Assembly: GCF_019884725.1 (NCBI RefSeq)
Contig: NZ_CP082322.1
Location: forward strand, 1,426,001 to 1,490,000
Direction: 5' to 3'
Origin: Leucobacter tenebrionis
GTDB lineage: Bacteria > Actinomycetota > Actinomycetes > Actinomycetales > Microbacteriaceae
DNA length: 64,000 nt
The notes below the pieces were generated by a model. That model was not told the origin of the DNA. It saw only the letters and a list, made by a program, of their open reading frames with translations, and ran no database searches. Both the position numbers and the translations under genes were made by a program. The first letter of the stretch is position 1, and each line of letters opens with the position of its first letter. Below, in pieces: positions 8,825 through 18,300 of this stretch.

Positions 8825-10354
8825 ATGCGACCGATTCCAGCTTTAGTCCTCTCCGGGATCCTCACCCTCGGAATCGCCGCGCCAGCGCAAGCAGTTACAG
8901 GCCCTTCACACAGTCAGGTAAGCGTGCAGGGCGGCTCCCCAGCGCCGGCACCTGACTATTCCTCCCAGCTCGCTCTGATGGAAAGTCTCTCTTATCCGAT
9001 GCAGGCCGACACGGGGCTTGCGGCGAAAGAATCCTGGGTGTACGGAGGGGGCCGCGACAAAGAGGAAGTGTATCCCTCATACACAGCCGCACGCCAAGCT
9101 TCTCGTGACGCCCACATGAACGCCGCATCTACTTGGAACGCGCCACAGATGTCCGCGTGGGCGGATTGCGGAGGCTACGTCGCCACGGTCGTCAAGAACA
9201 TGGTGGATCCCCACTTCCCCTGGCTCCTCACCAACCGGCAACGCCAGTATCTCGAGGACCCCACGAACGGATGGACGAAGGTCGGCGATACCCACGACTA
9301 CCGCCCTTCCGACTATCAACCCGGGGATGTGATGGTCGGGAGTGGGCACATCATGTTCTGGGTCGGCGATTGGCAGGGGCGCTCTGAGGTAGTCAACGAT
9401 GCTTCGCTCTCGTTTGATGAGACCACGCGCTCCGGAAAAATGCCCGGCTTTCGAATCGCGGCACTTACGCCGGGCATCTCGAAGGAGACGGGGAAGCCCG
9501 CAATGGTCGACGGCGTAAAACGCCACTACGAGGTGTACCGATTCACGAAGCGCATCGCAAGCCCGATCGGCACGACCGACTGGGCGAATAGAAGTGACGA
9601 CATCTTCCATGATGGGCGGCCGGATATCATCGCGGTGACCAGCGCAGGCTCGCTACGTTTCTACCCCGGTACCGGTGCCGTAGATGCATTGGGACCCTAT
9701 ACCCAGATCGGGTCAGGATTCGTTAACCACCAAGTAATAACTCCGGGTGATTTCGATCATGACGGCTACCAGGACATCATCTCCGTCAACAACGGGACCG
9801 GCGCCATGTATCTTCACCGCGGAAACGGTACAGGAGGCTTCCTTAACCGGGTACAAATTGGCTCCGGCTTTCAGACCATCAGAGAGTTGACGAGTGTGGG
9901 TGATTTCGATGGGGACAGCAATCCCGACCTCCTCGGGATCACCCGAGCCGACGGCCGTTTGGTTCTCTGGCGGGGCAATGGAGCAGGGGGCTGGCTCAGC
10001 CAGCAGGAGATCGGCTCCGGCTTCCAGAACCTCAAGATCGCTTCGGCCGGGGATTTCGACGGTAACGGACGGCCCGATATCGTTTCTTGGAATGACAGCA
10101 CTGGGCTCGTTTATCTTCACCGTGGCAACGGGAACGCAGGCTGGTTGAGCCGAATCACACTTGCCCAGTCAGGGTTTGCCAATCGCACCTTTCAGTCAAT
10201 TGGCGATATCGATCGCGATGGGTACGGAGACCTGATCGCAATCGATAGAAACACCGGCCAGCTCATTCAGCACTCCGGAGGCCCCACAGGCACCGTCCTC
10301 GGTGCAGGCACCCCCATCGGCTCCGGCTGGGAGTACATGCGCAGCATCTCGTGA
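8825..10354 (+). CDS. Secreted NlpC/P60-like hydrolase with FG-GAP/VCBS propeller
   Basis: A 509-residue exported protein. A Sec signal peptide (MRPIPALVLSG... to a likely cut after AQA, residue 23) precedes a Pro/Ala-rich linker. Residues ~75-240 resemble an NlpC/P60 or CHAP-like amidase: candidate catalytic Cys115 in WADCGGYV, a PGDVMVG turn and His175 in GSGHIMFWVG. Residues ~255-500 hold about five FG-GAP/VCBS-type repeats with calcium-binding D-x-D-x-D-G-like loops (DFDHDGYQD, DFDGDSNPD, DFDGNGRPD, DIDRDGYGD), predicting a ligand-binding propeller. The same hydrolase segment recurs in the lipoprotein at 14,080. I infer a cell-wall or polymer-cleaving enzyme acting outside the cell; the bond it cuts is unknown. 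Confidence 0.72.
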   Translation: MRPIPALVLSGILTLGIAAPAQAVTGPSHSQVSVQGGSPAPAPDYSSQLALMESLSYPMQADTGLAAKESWVYGGGRDKEEVYPSYTAARQASRDAHMNAASTWNAPQMSAWADCGGYVATVVKNMVDPHFPWLLTNRQRQYLEDPTNGWTKVGDTHDYRPSDYQPGDVMVGSGHIMFWVGDWQGRSEVVNDASLSFDETTRSGKMPGFRIAALTPGISKETGKPAMVDGVKRHYEVYRFTKRIASPIGTTDWANRSDDIFHDGRPDIIAVTSAGSLRFYPGTGAVDALGPYTQIGSGFVNHQVITPGDFDHDGYQDIISVNNGTGAMYLHRGNGTGGFLNRVQIGSGFQTIRELTSVGDFDGDSNPDLLGITRADGRLVLWRGNGAGGWLSQQEIGSGFQNLKIASAGDFDGNGRPDIVSWNDSTGLVYLHRGNGNAGWLSRITLAQSGFANRTFQSIGDIDRDGYGDLIAIDRNTGQLIQHSGGPTGTVLGAGTPIGSGWEYMRSIS

Positions 10355-10553
10355 CTGGTGCAGAAGACCTCTGAGAGGATCTGAGAGATAACGACGTGAG
10401 CATCTAAGCGAGTCAGTACCGTCACGAGCTTCGTCGTGTCTCTAATTCCCCGTCTGTCCCTCATCTCAAAGGCCTTTTCTACGCCGATAGGATTGAAGAA
10501 CATGGATCACACGGACGGCACTTGCCACCAGGGCCTTAGACAGGAGCATCGAA

Positions 10554-12395
10554 GTGGAAGCCCCCGATAACCCCTCAGTTTCCTCCTCGGTCGAGCCGTT
10601 CTACGGATCCCTGGAACAACTCGCGCCGCACCACGTGTACGACGACGCCACCACCCAGGCGATCGTCCATCAGCGCGATGTACTGCAGCGCAACATCGCC
10701 ACAGTGCTTATCGCCGAGGCCGCAGAGCGTCAAGGTGCAAGGCTGAAGTGGATCGATGAGAACTATGTCATCGCGGAACGCGACAACAAACGACTCCTCC
10801 TGGCCGGAAGTCGCGGGCGAGCATCACGAGCCGCCGCTTCGCTTGTAACCGATAAATGGCTCACAAAGGAGCTTCTGCTCCGCAACCATGTCTCCACTGC
10901 GCGAGGTATTCTTCCTCAAACTCTTGAGGATGTGCTCTCCTTCCAACAGGAGATCAACGGGCCCATCGTGGTGAAGCCCCGCTTCGGCTACGGCGGGAAA
11001 GCGGTCAGCGTGAATCTCACGGAACCGTCGGAGATAGCTCGAGCATACGAACAGGCGCGTTCGCAAGGTGACGTCGTAGCCGAAGAATATGTGCAGAACG
11101 TCGTCGAGTATCGTTGCGTTTCTTCCGACACGCGTTGTGTCAGTGTCGTTGGACGTCTACTCCCATGGGTGCTCGGCGATGGCGTCTCCACCGTTCGGAC
11201 ACTGATTCAACGCAAGAACGAAGTGCGGGACACGGTTCCGAGCACGCACAAACGGCACATACCGATCGACGCAGAAACCGAAGCCTGCCTCGCGAACCAG
11301 TCGATGACTCTCGACAGCGTACTTCCTCAGGGCAAGACGTTGATAGTGCGACAGGTCGGCGGGCTCACACTCGGAGGTGAGCCGTTCGAATGCTCGCATC
11401 TGGTGGATCGCTCGATCCAGGACTTCGCCGTTTCCGCGGTGAAAGCTATCCCCGGATTGAACTGGGCTGGTGTCGATGTCATCATCACGCCCAGCGGCGA
11501 TCCTTACGTAGTAGAGATCAACACCTCTTCTGACACTCTCGGATCCCAGTTCCCCTGGTACGGGACGCGCGTCTCACTCGCCGACTACATGTTCGAAGCG
11601 CGCATTCAAGCCGCCCCTGAAACGCAGCAGACCGCTCCACGGTTCCCGGCACTTCTTGCGTCTCCACGCCCCTTACTCTCAAAACAGGCTATCGAGGCAG
11701 GGCGCTCCTATTATCTGGCCACCCTGCTCCGACAAAGAGTCCCGGCGCTCGGCTGGAAGCTCGACAAGAAGAGCGACTATATTGCGCTAGCAACCAGTCC
11801 AGAAGGACGCGAGGTGTGGCTGCAGGGCACTTCCTCCACACTCGATCTCAACATTGCAAGACGAGCTGCTCGTATACACGGAGTAGTCCGGGCCCTGATG
11901 GAGCTGCAAGCCATCCCGCGACCGCTATCCGCGGAAGTGCGCAGCATCTCGGAAGTCGAGAATTTCAGAGGCGAGACGCAAGCCCCTGTCTCCCTCGTGA
12001 TGCCAGACCAGGAGTGGGGCGGAGGGAAGACCGTTGAACTAGAGCAGGGGCGCCCGGCGCAGGATCTCAAGATGTCGGGACGGCACGCTTGGATCGCGCA
12101 GATGCGCCCTGCCGGCCGCCGTTTCCTCGCAATCGCCTCTCCACAGGAAGTGCTTGCTGTTCTCGGAGAAAGCAGTCTGACCTATTCCGAACTGGCACTG
12201 CTCTCTTCTCTCGCAGTGAGGACAGTACGGGCAGTACCCGAACTGCGCTGGTCCGCAGTTGACATTGTCGTGCTCGAACAGCCAACGCGGTTCACGCAGC
12301 TAGTGCAAGGAATTACCGTCAATCCGGTAATCACTCCTTCTCAGAAGCTTCTCTCCGGTTCGCTGGACGATGTGCTCAGGTTCGTACTCGCCTAG
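10554..12395 (+). CDS. Cyanophycin-synthetase-like ATP-grasp protein with decayed second module
   Basis: A 613-residue cytoplasmic protein. GTG 10554 is supported by CAGGAG seven bases upstream. Residues ~95-345 are an intact ATP-grasp domain of the CphA/glutathione-synthetase type: VVKPRFGYGG (139-148), VLGDGVSTVRTLIQRKN (206-222), GVDVII (307) and metal-site EINTS (321-325). Residues ~375-613 follow the same secondary-structure order but lack the nucleotide loop and the E-x-N ligand (PVITPS where an E-x-N would fall), so they look like a decayed copy. Its closest relative here is the reverse-strand gene ending at 28,015, with the same two-module plan. The likely reaction is amide-bond formation between an amino acid and a peptide or polymer end. 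Substrates unknown. Confidence 0.8.
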   Translation: MEAPDNPSVSSSVEPFYGSLEQLAPHHVYDDATTQAIVHQRDVLQRNIATVLIAEAAERQGARLKWIDENYVIAERDNKRLLLAGSRGRASRAAASLVTDKWLTKELLLRNHVSTARGILPQTLEDVLSFQQEINGPIVVKPRFGYGGKAVSVNLTEPSEIARAYEQARSQGDVVAEEYVQNVVEYRCVSSDTRCVSVVGRLLPWVLGDGVSTVRTLIQRKNEVRDTVPSTHKRHIPIDAETEACLANQSMTLDSVLPQGKTLIVRQVGGLTLGGEPFECSHLVDRSIQDFAVSAVKAIPGLNWAGVDVIITPSGDPYVVEINTSSDTLGSQFPWYGTRVSLADYMFEARIQAAPETQQTAPRFPALLASPRPLLSKQAIEAGRSYYLATLLRQRVPALGWKLDKKSDYIALATSPEGREVWLQGTSSTLDLNIARRAARIHGVVRALMELQAIPRPLSAEVRSISEVENFRGETQAPVSLVMPDQEWGGGKTVELEQGRPAQDLKMSGRHAWIAQMRPAGRRFLAIASPQEVLAVLGESSLTYSELALLSSLAVRTVRAVPELRWSAVDIVVLEQPTRFTQLVQGITVNPVITPSQKLLSGSLDDVLRFVLA

Positions 12396-12528
12396 CCCGC
12401 TTATCCCGCCACAATCGCTGCATCAGGTCTTCGAATCGCCAGAAAGTACCTCTTCACTCCAGAGCCTGCCGCTCAGAGGTGGTACTTTTGGCGAACGCTC
12501 GCAGGTGAGCAGTTTGGAGAACTACGAT

Positions 12529-13998
12529 ATGCATGCCACAACCGAGGCCACGACGACGAGGTTGAACAAGACGCTCAAGCCTCATTGGGTATGGGCGATC
12601 GCTCTCGGCTCCGCAGTGGGGTGGGGAGCGTTCATCCTTCCCGCCGACTGGATGGGCACCGCGGGCCCGCTGGGCGCACTCATCGGCATGACGATCGGCG
12701 GCGCGCTCATGATCGTGGTCGGCGTGAGCTACGGCTTCCTCGCTCGCACGTTCCCGGTCTCGGGCGGTGCATTCGCCTACACTCTCGTGGGATTCGGACG
12801 TTTGCACGCGTACATATGCGCGTGGTTCATGACTCTGGGCTATGTCTCCATCGTCGCCTTGAACGCTTCAGCGCTGGCGGTACTCGCACGGCAGGTGGTT
12901 CCGCAGGTCGCCGAGATGGGCTACCTCTACACAGTCGCCGGCTGGGATGTGTACCTTGGCGAAGTACTCATCTCGACCGCGGCGCTCATCATCTTCGCCG
13001 CACTCAACGTCAGGGGCAGCGGGAACTCGGCACGTCTGCAGTTCTATATGTGCGTGTTGATGATCGCGGCGGTTCTCGCAATCGTCATCGGTGTGCTCGC
13101 CTCTCCCCAGGGCCGAGTGAGCAACATCGACCCTCTCTTCAACCCTGAGACTCCGGCGCTCGCCGGAGTGCTCGCTATCGTCGCAATCGCCCCCTGGGCG
13201 TTCATCGGCTTCGATAACATTCCGCAAACCGCGGAGGAATTCAGCTTCTCGGCGTCGAAGGCGTTCAAGCTCATCGTCTGGTCACTCGTCGCCGCTACCG
13301 GACTCTACCTCGCGATGATCCTCGCAACCGCAGCAGGCGCCCCCTGGCAGGCTGAACTCGCCAAGCAGCCGGTGTGGCTGACCGCCGACGTCGTCACCGC
13401 CGCAATCGGCCCAATCGGACTCGTTCTGCTCTGTGTAGCAGCATTCATGGGCATCGCTACGGGGCTCAACGGGTTCTACATGGCAGGTTCACGCGTGCTC
13501 TTGGCTATGGGTCGGGCTCAGATGATCCCGTCGTCCTTCGCCAAGGTGCACCCCAAGCACGGCACCCCCAGCACCGGTATCTGGTTCGTGCTCATCGTTT
13601 GTCTGGTTGCACCGTGGTTCGGCCGCACAGCGCTCAACTGGATCGTCGACATGGCTTCGATCGGCTTCACCTTCGCATTCGCCTACACCTGCCTCTGCGC
13701 CTTCCGCATGTTCCAGTGGAGCGGCACGAAAGAAGCAGTGCCGGGTTCGGCCTCGACCACGCGGAAGCTGCTGGCCGGCGCCGGAGTGGTGGTCGCCATC
13801 GTCTTCACAATCCTGCTATTGGCTCCCGGCTCGCCGGCTCAGCTGTCGGTGCCGTCCTTCATCGCGATGGGAGCATGGATCCTCATCGGCGTCGTCTTCT
13901 ACCTATTGCGCCGCCGCCACAGTTCCTCTGTCACCGACGACGAGGTTGACATCGCTGTGCTGGGCTCCGTGCGCCCGGAGTGGGTGCGGTCCCTCTAA
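12529..13998 (+). CDS. APC-family amino acid permease
   Basis: A 489-residue integral membrane protein with about twelve hydrophobic segments and the APC-superfamily start GSAVGWGAFILP in the first helix. The conserved APWAFIGFDNIPQTAEEF stretch in the middle is typical of amino-acid/polyamine permeases. ATG 12529 is preceded by TTTGGAGA. It sits between two secreted NlpC/P60-like genes and an ATP-grasp gene, so it could supply the amino acid used by the ligases or recover peptide fragments released outside. The substrate is not deducible. The C-terminus is followed directly by a strong hairpin. Confidence 0.82.
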   Translation: MHATTEATTTRLNKTLKPHWVWAIALGSAVGWGAFILPADWMGTAGPLGALIGMTIGGALMIVVGVSYGFLARTFPVSGGAFAYTLVGFGRLHAYICAWFMTLGYVSIVALNASALAVLARQVVPQVAEMGYLYTVAGWDVYLGEVLISTAALIIFAALNVRGSGNSARLQFYMCVLMIAAVLAIVIGVLASPQGRVSNIDPLFNPETPALAGVLAIVAIAPWAFIGFDNIPQTAEEFSFSASKAFKLIVWSLVAATGLYLAMILATAAGAPWQAELAKQPVWLTADVVTAAIGPIGLVLLCVAAFMGIATGLNGFYMAGSRVLLAMGRAQMIPSSFAKVHPKHGTPSTGIWFVLIVCLVAPWFGRTALNWIVDMASIGFTFAFAYTCLCAFRMFQWSGTKEAVPGSASTTRKLLAGAGVVVAIVFTILLLAPGSPAQLSVPSFIAMGAWILIGVVFYLLRRRHSSSVTDDEVDIAVLGSVRPEWVRSL

Positions 13999-14000
13999 CC

Positions 14001-14058
14001 AACTCGCCCTCCGTGTCTGCTCGCTGCAGAGGCAGCGAGCAGACACGGAGGGCGAGTT
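14001..14058. terminator. Perfect 27-bp inverted repeat, probable bidirectional terminator
   Basis: Arms 14001-14027 and 14032-14058 are exact reverse complements around a 4-base AGAG loop, giving an uninterrupted 27-bp stem. It lies exactly between the convergent permease and lipoprotein genes. There is no T-run on either side, so it would act as a stem-only terminator in both directions, as is common in actinobacteria. The perfection of such a long stem is unusual. Confidence 0.75.
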
Positions 14059-14079
14059 GCCATCAAGCTGTACTACGCC

Positions 14080-15012
14080 TTACACCGAAGCGGCGTTGCC
14101 GACGTAGCGCCAGATCTCATAGCTTCTTCCCATGCCGTCCGTCCCGTCGTCGCTGTTCTGCAGCGGGTCGATCTGCAACGAGGGAAGCCGGGCACCCGAG
14201 TTCCCTTCGCTACCGTAGGCCGCCTGCGCCACGACGTTCTCAACGCCGTCATGCTCACCGATCCACATCCAGGTGTGGGCGAGCCGCGTCCCCTTAGGAG
14301 TCAGAAAGAGGTCCCCTGGCAGCAGGTCTTCCTGGCGGTAATCACTACTGTCTCCCACCTTCCTCCAGCCACTGAAGGGATCACTCATGTACTCGCGCTG
14401 ATCTCGCACGAGATTACCTGGAAATTCAGGGTCTATAGTCGCGATGACGACGGCTCCCGTAAATGCGGAGCAGTTCGCATACGATTCGTCGGGCCAGGGC
14501 GGCAGCTCCGATCCAGCCTTCTTCGCTATCTCGTAGGCATCTTTCTTCAGCTTCTTGTAGTTCTCAGATGCCATCTCAGCGTCAACCGGGCCTCCTCCAG
14601 TGAAGGCCCGGGGATCCGCCTTTCGCCCGCCTTTATAGAGGGGATAGGACACCGAAACCGCAAGGTCAGCTGGAGAGGAGTAATCGAGAGTCTTGGGGAG
14701 GGCAGCCGGCCCTCCTGAATTATCCGAGGCGTCGGACTCACCACCGTTCTTCTCCCCCGAAGCGCTGCCCTTCTTGCCCGAGGCAGCATCTTTTCCGGAT
14801 GTCCCGCGTCCTTCGCCGCCGGAAGCATCTCCGTTCGCAGCTGAGGTGCCACCGCTATCCGCAGAGCTTCCGCTATCGACTTCCGCGCCGTGCTCAGGCC
14901 TGCCTGCACCCTCGGATGCGTCAACGTCCCCGGCGCACCCGACGATAACGGAGCCGACCAGAAGGATGCTGGTAGCGGCTGCCAAAAGACGTTTCTGATT
15001 TATCAAGCACAC
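14080..15012 (-). CDS. NlpC/P60-like lipoprotein
   Basis: About 310 residues from GTG 15012 (TTG 15006 is an alternative). It opens with a lipoprotein signal: basic NQKR, a hydrophobic core and lipobox VIVGC with Cys26. Residues ~27-105 are a flexible Gly/Ser/Ala/Asp linker. The C-terminal half matches the hydrolase part of the secreted protein at 8,825: Cys181 in YANCSAFTG, DPEFPGNL against DPHFPWLL, a shared GW-x-KVGD then DYR, an LPGDLF turn and His246 in AHTWMWIG. I infer a membrane-tethered peptidase or amidase acting at the cell wall or on an exported polymer. It is convergent with the permease and divergent from the giant ATP-grasp gene. Confidence 0.75.
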   Translation of the reverse strand: MCLINQKRLLAAATSILLVGSVIVGCAGDVDASEGAGRPEHGAEVDSGSSADSGGTSAANGDASGGEGRGTSGKDAASGKKGSASGEKNGGESDASDNSGGPAALPKTLDYSSPADLAVSVSYPLYKGGRKADPRAFTGGGPVDAEMASENYKKLKKDAYEIAKKAGSELPPWPDESYANCSAFTGAVVIATIDPEFPGNLVRDQREYMSDPFSGWRKVGDSSDYRQEDLLPGDLFLTPKGTRLAHTWMWIGEHDGVENVVAQAAYGSEGNSGARLPSLQIDPLQNSDDGTDGMGRSYEIWRYVGNAASV

Positions 15013-15320
15013 TCCCACAGTTCCATCCGCCAGGAAAGCGGTTGGTCTCTCAGATCCTTCCCGACGATACACTTCGTGTCACTGTGTTTCCTGTTCGCTT
15101 TGCGATCGTCGGTCAGGGCTGTGGACCGCGGCTTCTGCAACGCCCCATGGTCCGGGCCCGGCCGGGTAACTGCACGATCGAGGCCGACAACAAACTCTCT
15201 CTTTTGCCTCATTGTCCTTTTTTGGCAGATACTTATTTGGCCGAGTCGATTCGAACATGCAAGTGTGTACAGCAGATGCGCGACGACCCGGTTCGCATTT
15301 CGGGAAGGACACCAGCCACA
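15013..15320. promoter_or_regulatory. Divergent intergenic region before the giant ATP-grasp gene
   Basis: About 308 bases separate the lipoprotein start from the giant gene's ATG at 15,321, including an AT-rich pocket near 15,195-15,240 likely to hold a promoter. An open frame extends upstream of 15,321 (ATG 15,276 is also in frame), but its translation does not resemble the conserved repeats, so I treat it as untranslated. No inverted repeat stood out. Confidence 0.3.
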
Positions 15321-18300
15321 ATGCCGCAGCCCACGGAAGCAGCCGAAATCGACCACCAAGATCCGCTCGTGTCGGTTGTCGCACGCTTCAAGGGCATCTC
15401 CCCGGAAGCAGCAGAACTCGAGATGCGCGAGGCGCAGATCGCTCATGGCATGACCTTCAACGCGTACGTGGATGAAGGGATGTTCAAGTGTTCTTCAAAT
15501 ACTGAGTTCGAGACGGCTGTCAGAGCTTGGAAGGACCGCCGGGCCCAGCTTGCCGCGATGGTGGCTTCGTCGGCGGGTTGGAGCGTCGAGCGGGCGATGA
15601 AGCGCATGCAGGAGGTGGAGTCGCGCTGGCCGAATATGACCTTCACGATCTTCCTCACGCATTCTCTGCATCTGCTGACGAATGATGAGATTGCAGATAA
15701 GTCTGCCCGATGGGAGCGGTCGATCCAGAAGCGCCGTCAGCGTGTGGCTGCAACATCCGGCCTTGCGGAGGAAGCTGTCGAACTCGACATGCTTGAACGG
15801 CAGACCAAATTCGGACTGCAGAGCAAATACTACGTCTGCTATCGGGCCTGGGAGCTCTCCGACGATGAGCTTGAGAGCTATGCGACTCGCCATTCGGCAA
15901 AAGTTCTCTATGATGCGCTGAATCCGAGCCCCGAAGAGGTGGACGATAAACTCTCGTTCAGCCTGAAGTTCGGCGAGTTCATGAAGCGCAAGTCCTGGAC
16001 GAATCGGGACACCTCTCTGGAGGAGTTCCTGAGCTTCGCCGAGGGACTCGATCAGGCGTTCTGCAAGCCGGCCGACTCGGATCAGGGCCGCGGAGTCTAT
16101 GTTCTCGAGATCCCGGCTACGGAGCCCGAGCGAATCGCGCTGTACGAGAAGCTCGTCGCCGACGAGGGGCTTCTTCTGGAACAGATGATCGTGCAGCATC
16201 CGTCCGTGGCGGAGTTCTACCCAGATGCCGTCAATACCATCCGCGTACTCACTGTGAAGATCGATGGTCGGGTGGACATCATCGCGGCCGCAATGCGTTT
16301 CGGTCGCCTCGGTAATACGGATAACTTCTCCATGAATGGGATGGTGAGCGATGTTGATCTGCTCACCGGAAAGTTGGCGACGCCAGCCATCGATAAGCGC
16401 GGCACCGTCCACCACCGGCATCCTTCAACCGGCAAACACTTCGCCGGTTTCACCATCCCGATGTGGGATCAGGTGTGCGAATTGGTTACCGCAGCTGCGT
16501 TCAAAGCCGAGCGCAACGGCTTCATCGGTTGGGATATCGCCGTCTGTACGGATCATGTCAGCTTGGTCGAGGGCAATGCTCGCCCCGGCACCGGCCTGAT
16601 TCAAGCGCCCTACTCTCCTCAGCACATCGGACGCCACTATGTGTATGAGCCCTATATCCAGATGCTCAGCGGCGAGGCTTTCTCGTCCTCCGTTGCTTCT
16701 ACGCCGGAGGAGTTCGAGTTCGAGCTCGACTCCGGCAAGGCGGTTCTCAAGAAGTACCGTGGTGACAAACAGGTCATCCATGTCCCCGAAGAGGCGCTTG
16801 GGGCGACTGTCACGAAAATCGACAACGGGGCGTTCGAGAATCTCTCTCACATCCGTTTCGTTCGTCTCCCAAACAACGTCAGATTCGTCGCGAGAAATGC
16901 GTTCAAGAACTGCACCGGCCTGCAGGGTGTGTACCTCGGCGAGAACCTTCGCACTATCGGCACCTCCGCATTCGAGGGCTGTCTTCAGCTAGGAGCACTT
17001 TCGCTCCCTGACGGGTTGCGGACAATTCGAGGAAGCGCGTTCGCAGGCTGCATGAACCTCTCGAGTGTGACGCTTCCCCCGAAGGTATCGACCCTCGAAG
17101 ACCGCACATTCGCGGGCTGCACCTCCCTCAAGCAAGTCGTCCTGCCCGAAGGCCTCAAGACCATCGGCGACGCCGCTTTCGCGGACTGCGCTTCCCTGGT
17201 CTCGGTCAAGAGAGCCTATCCCGGCAAGCTGGGGCGCTCAGGCACGCGGCCCTCGGTGCAACGCGACGGTTTCCCGACAACGGTGACCAGCATCGGAGCC
17301 GGCAGTTTCGAGAACTGCTCTGCCCTCGAAACGGTTTATCTTCCTCACGGCTTGCGGCGGATCCCCGTCCGTGCATTCCGCGGGTGCAGCAACATGAATC
17401 TCGTGTCACTGCATAGCCAGGTAGCTCGCATCGACGCCAAGGCGTTCGAGGGGTGCACCGCGCTAGAAGAACTACGCATTCCTCTCCGATGCCGCAGTAT
17501 CGCTCCTAACGCATTCGACTCTCTCAAGAGGATCGTCGGCAGTCGCAGCTCCGCTGCTCTGACATTCGCCAAGAAAAACGGAATCGAGTTCCGCCCGATC
17601 CGGGTTGAGGGAAAGGACGCTCCGCGATCCTCGATGTCACCAGAGCACGCCGGAGAAGCTCAGTCATCCTTCTTCACCGACGAGCATCTGAGAGACGCGA
17701 TCGAGCATTTTCAGGTCCGAGCAACACAGATCAAGCCGGTCGCGAACGACACTCATCCTAAGGCGCAGTTCGCCCGCGTGGATGGGGCCTACACCCGTGA
17801 GCCCGTAGAAGACGGCGCCGTTCGGATCATGCTGGTCGGCGACCTGATGGCGAAGGCGAAACAGATTCGCGCGGCCCGAAACAACACCCGTTACGACTTC
17901 GAACGGCAATTCCGCTTCGTACGGGATACCCTCTTGCAGGGCGATCTCGTGATCGGTGCTCTCGAAACGCTCCTCAGTCCGGGGTATCCCTACTCCGACG
18001 CGAGTGGAGCGATCGATCCGGCTGGATATTACAACGCTCCCGCCGACTTTGCACATGCGCTGCACAGTGCCGGTTTCGATGCGGTGGTGAATGCCAACAA
18101 CCATGCACATGACCTCGGCGTCGAAGGCATCTTCGACACCCTCGCTAGTCTGAACCGCGCGGGCCTAGCCCATACAGGACTCTATGCATCCAGCTCCGAC
18201 CGACGCTTCGAGCTGTTCGATATCGGCGGTCTGCGTATCTCACTGCACTCCTTCATGAGTCCCGATCTGGCAGCTGACGGCCTCGTGAATTTCACCCAGC

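Noticed and set aside
15042..15320. N-terminal extension of the giant ATP-grasp protein
   Set aside because: The extra ~93 codons do not resemble the conserved repeat and lie in a divergent promoter region; ATG 15321 has a better upstream site.
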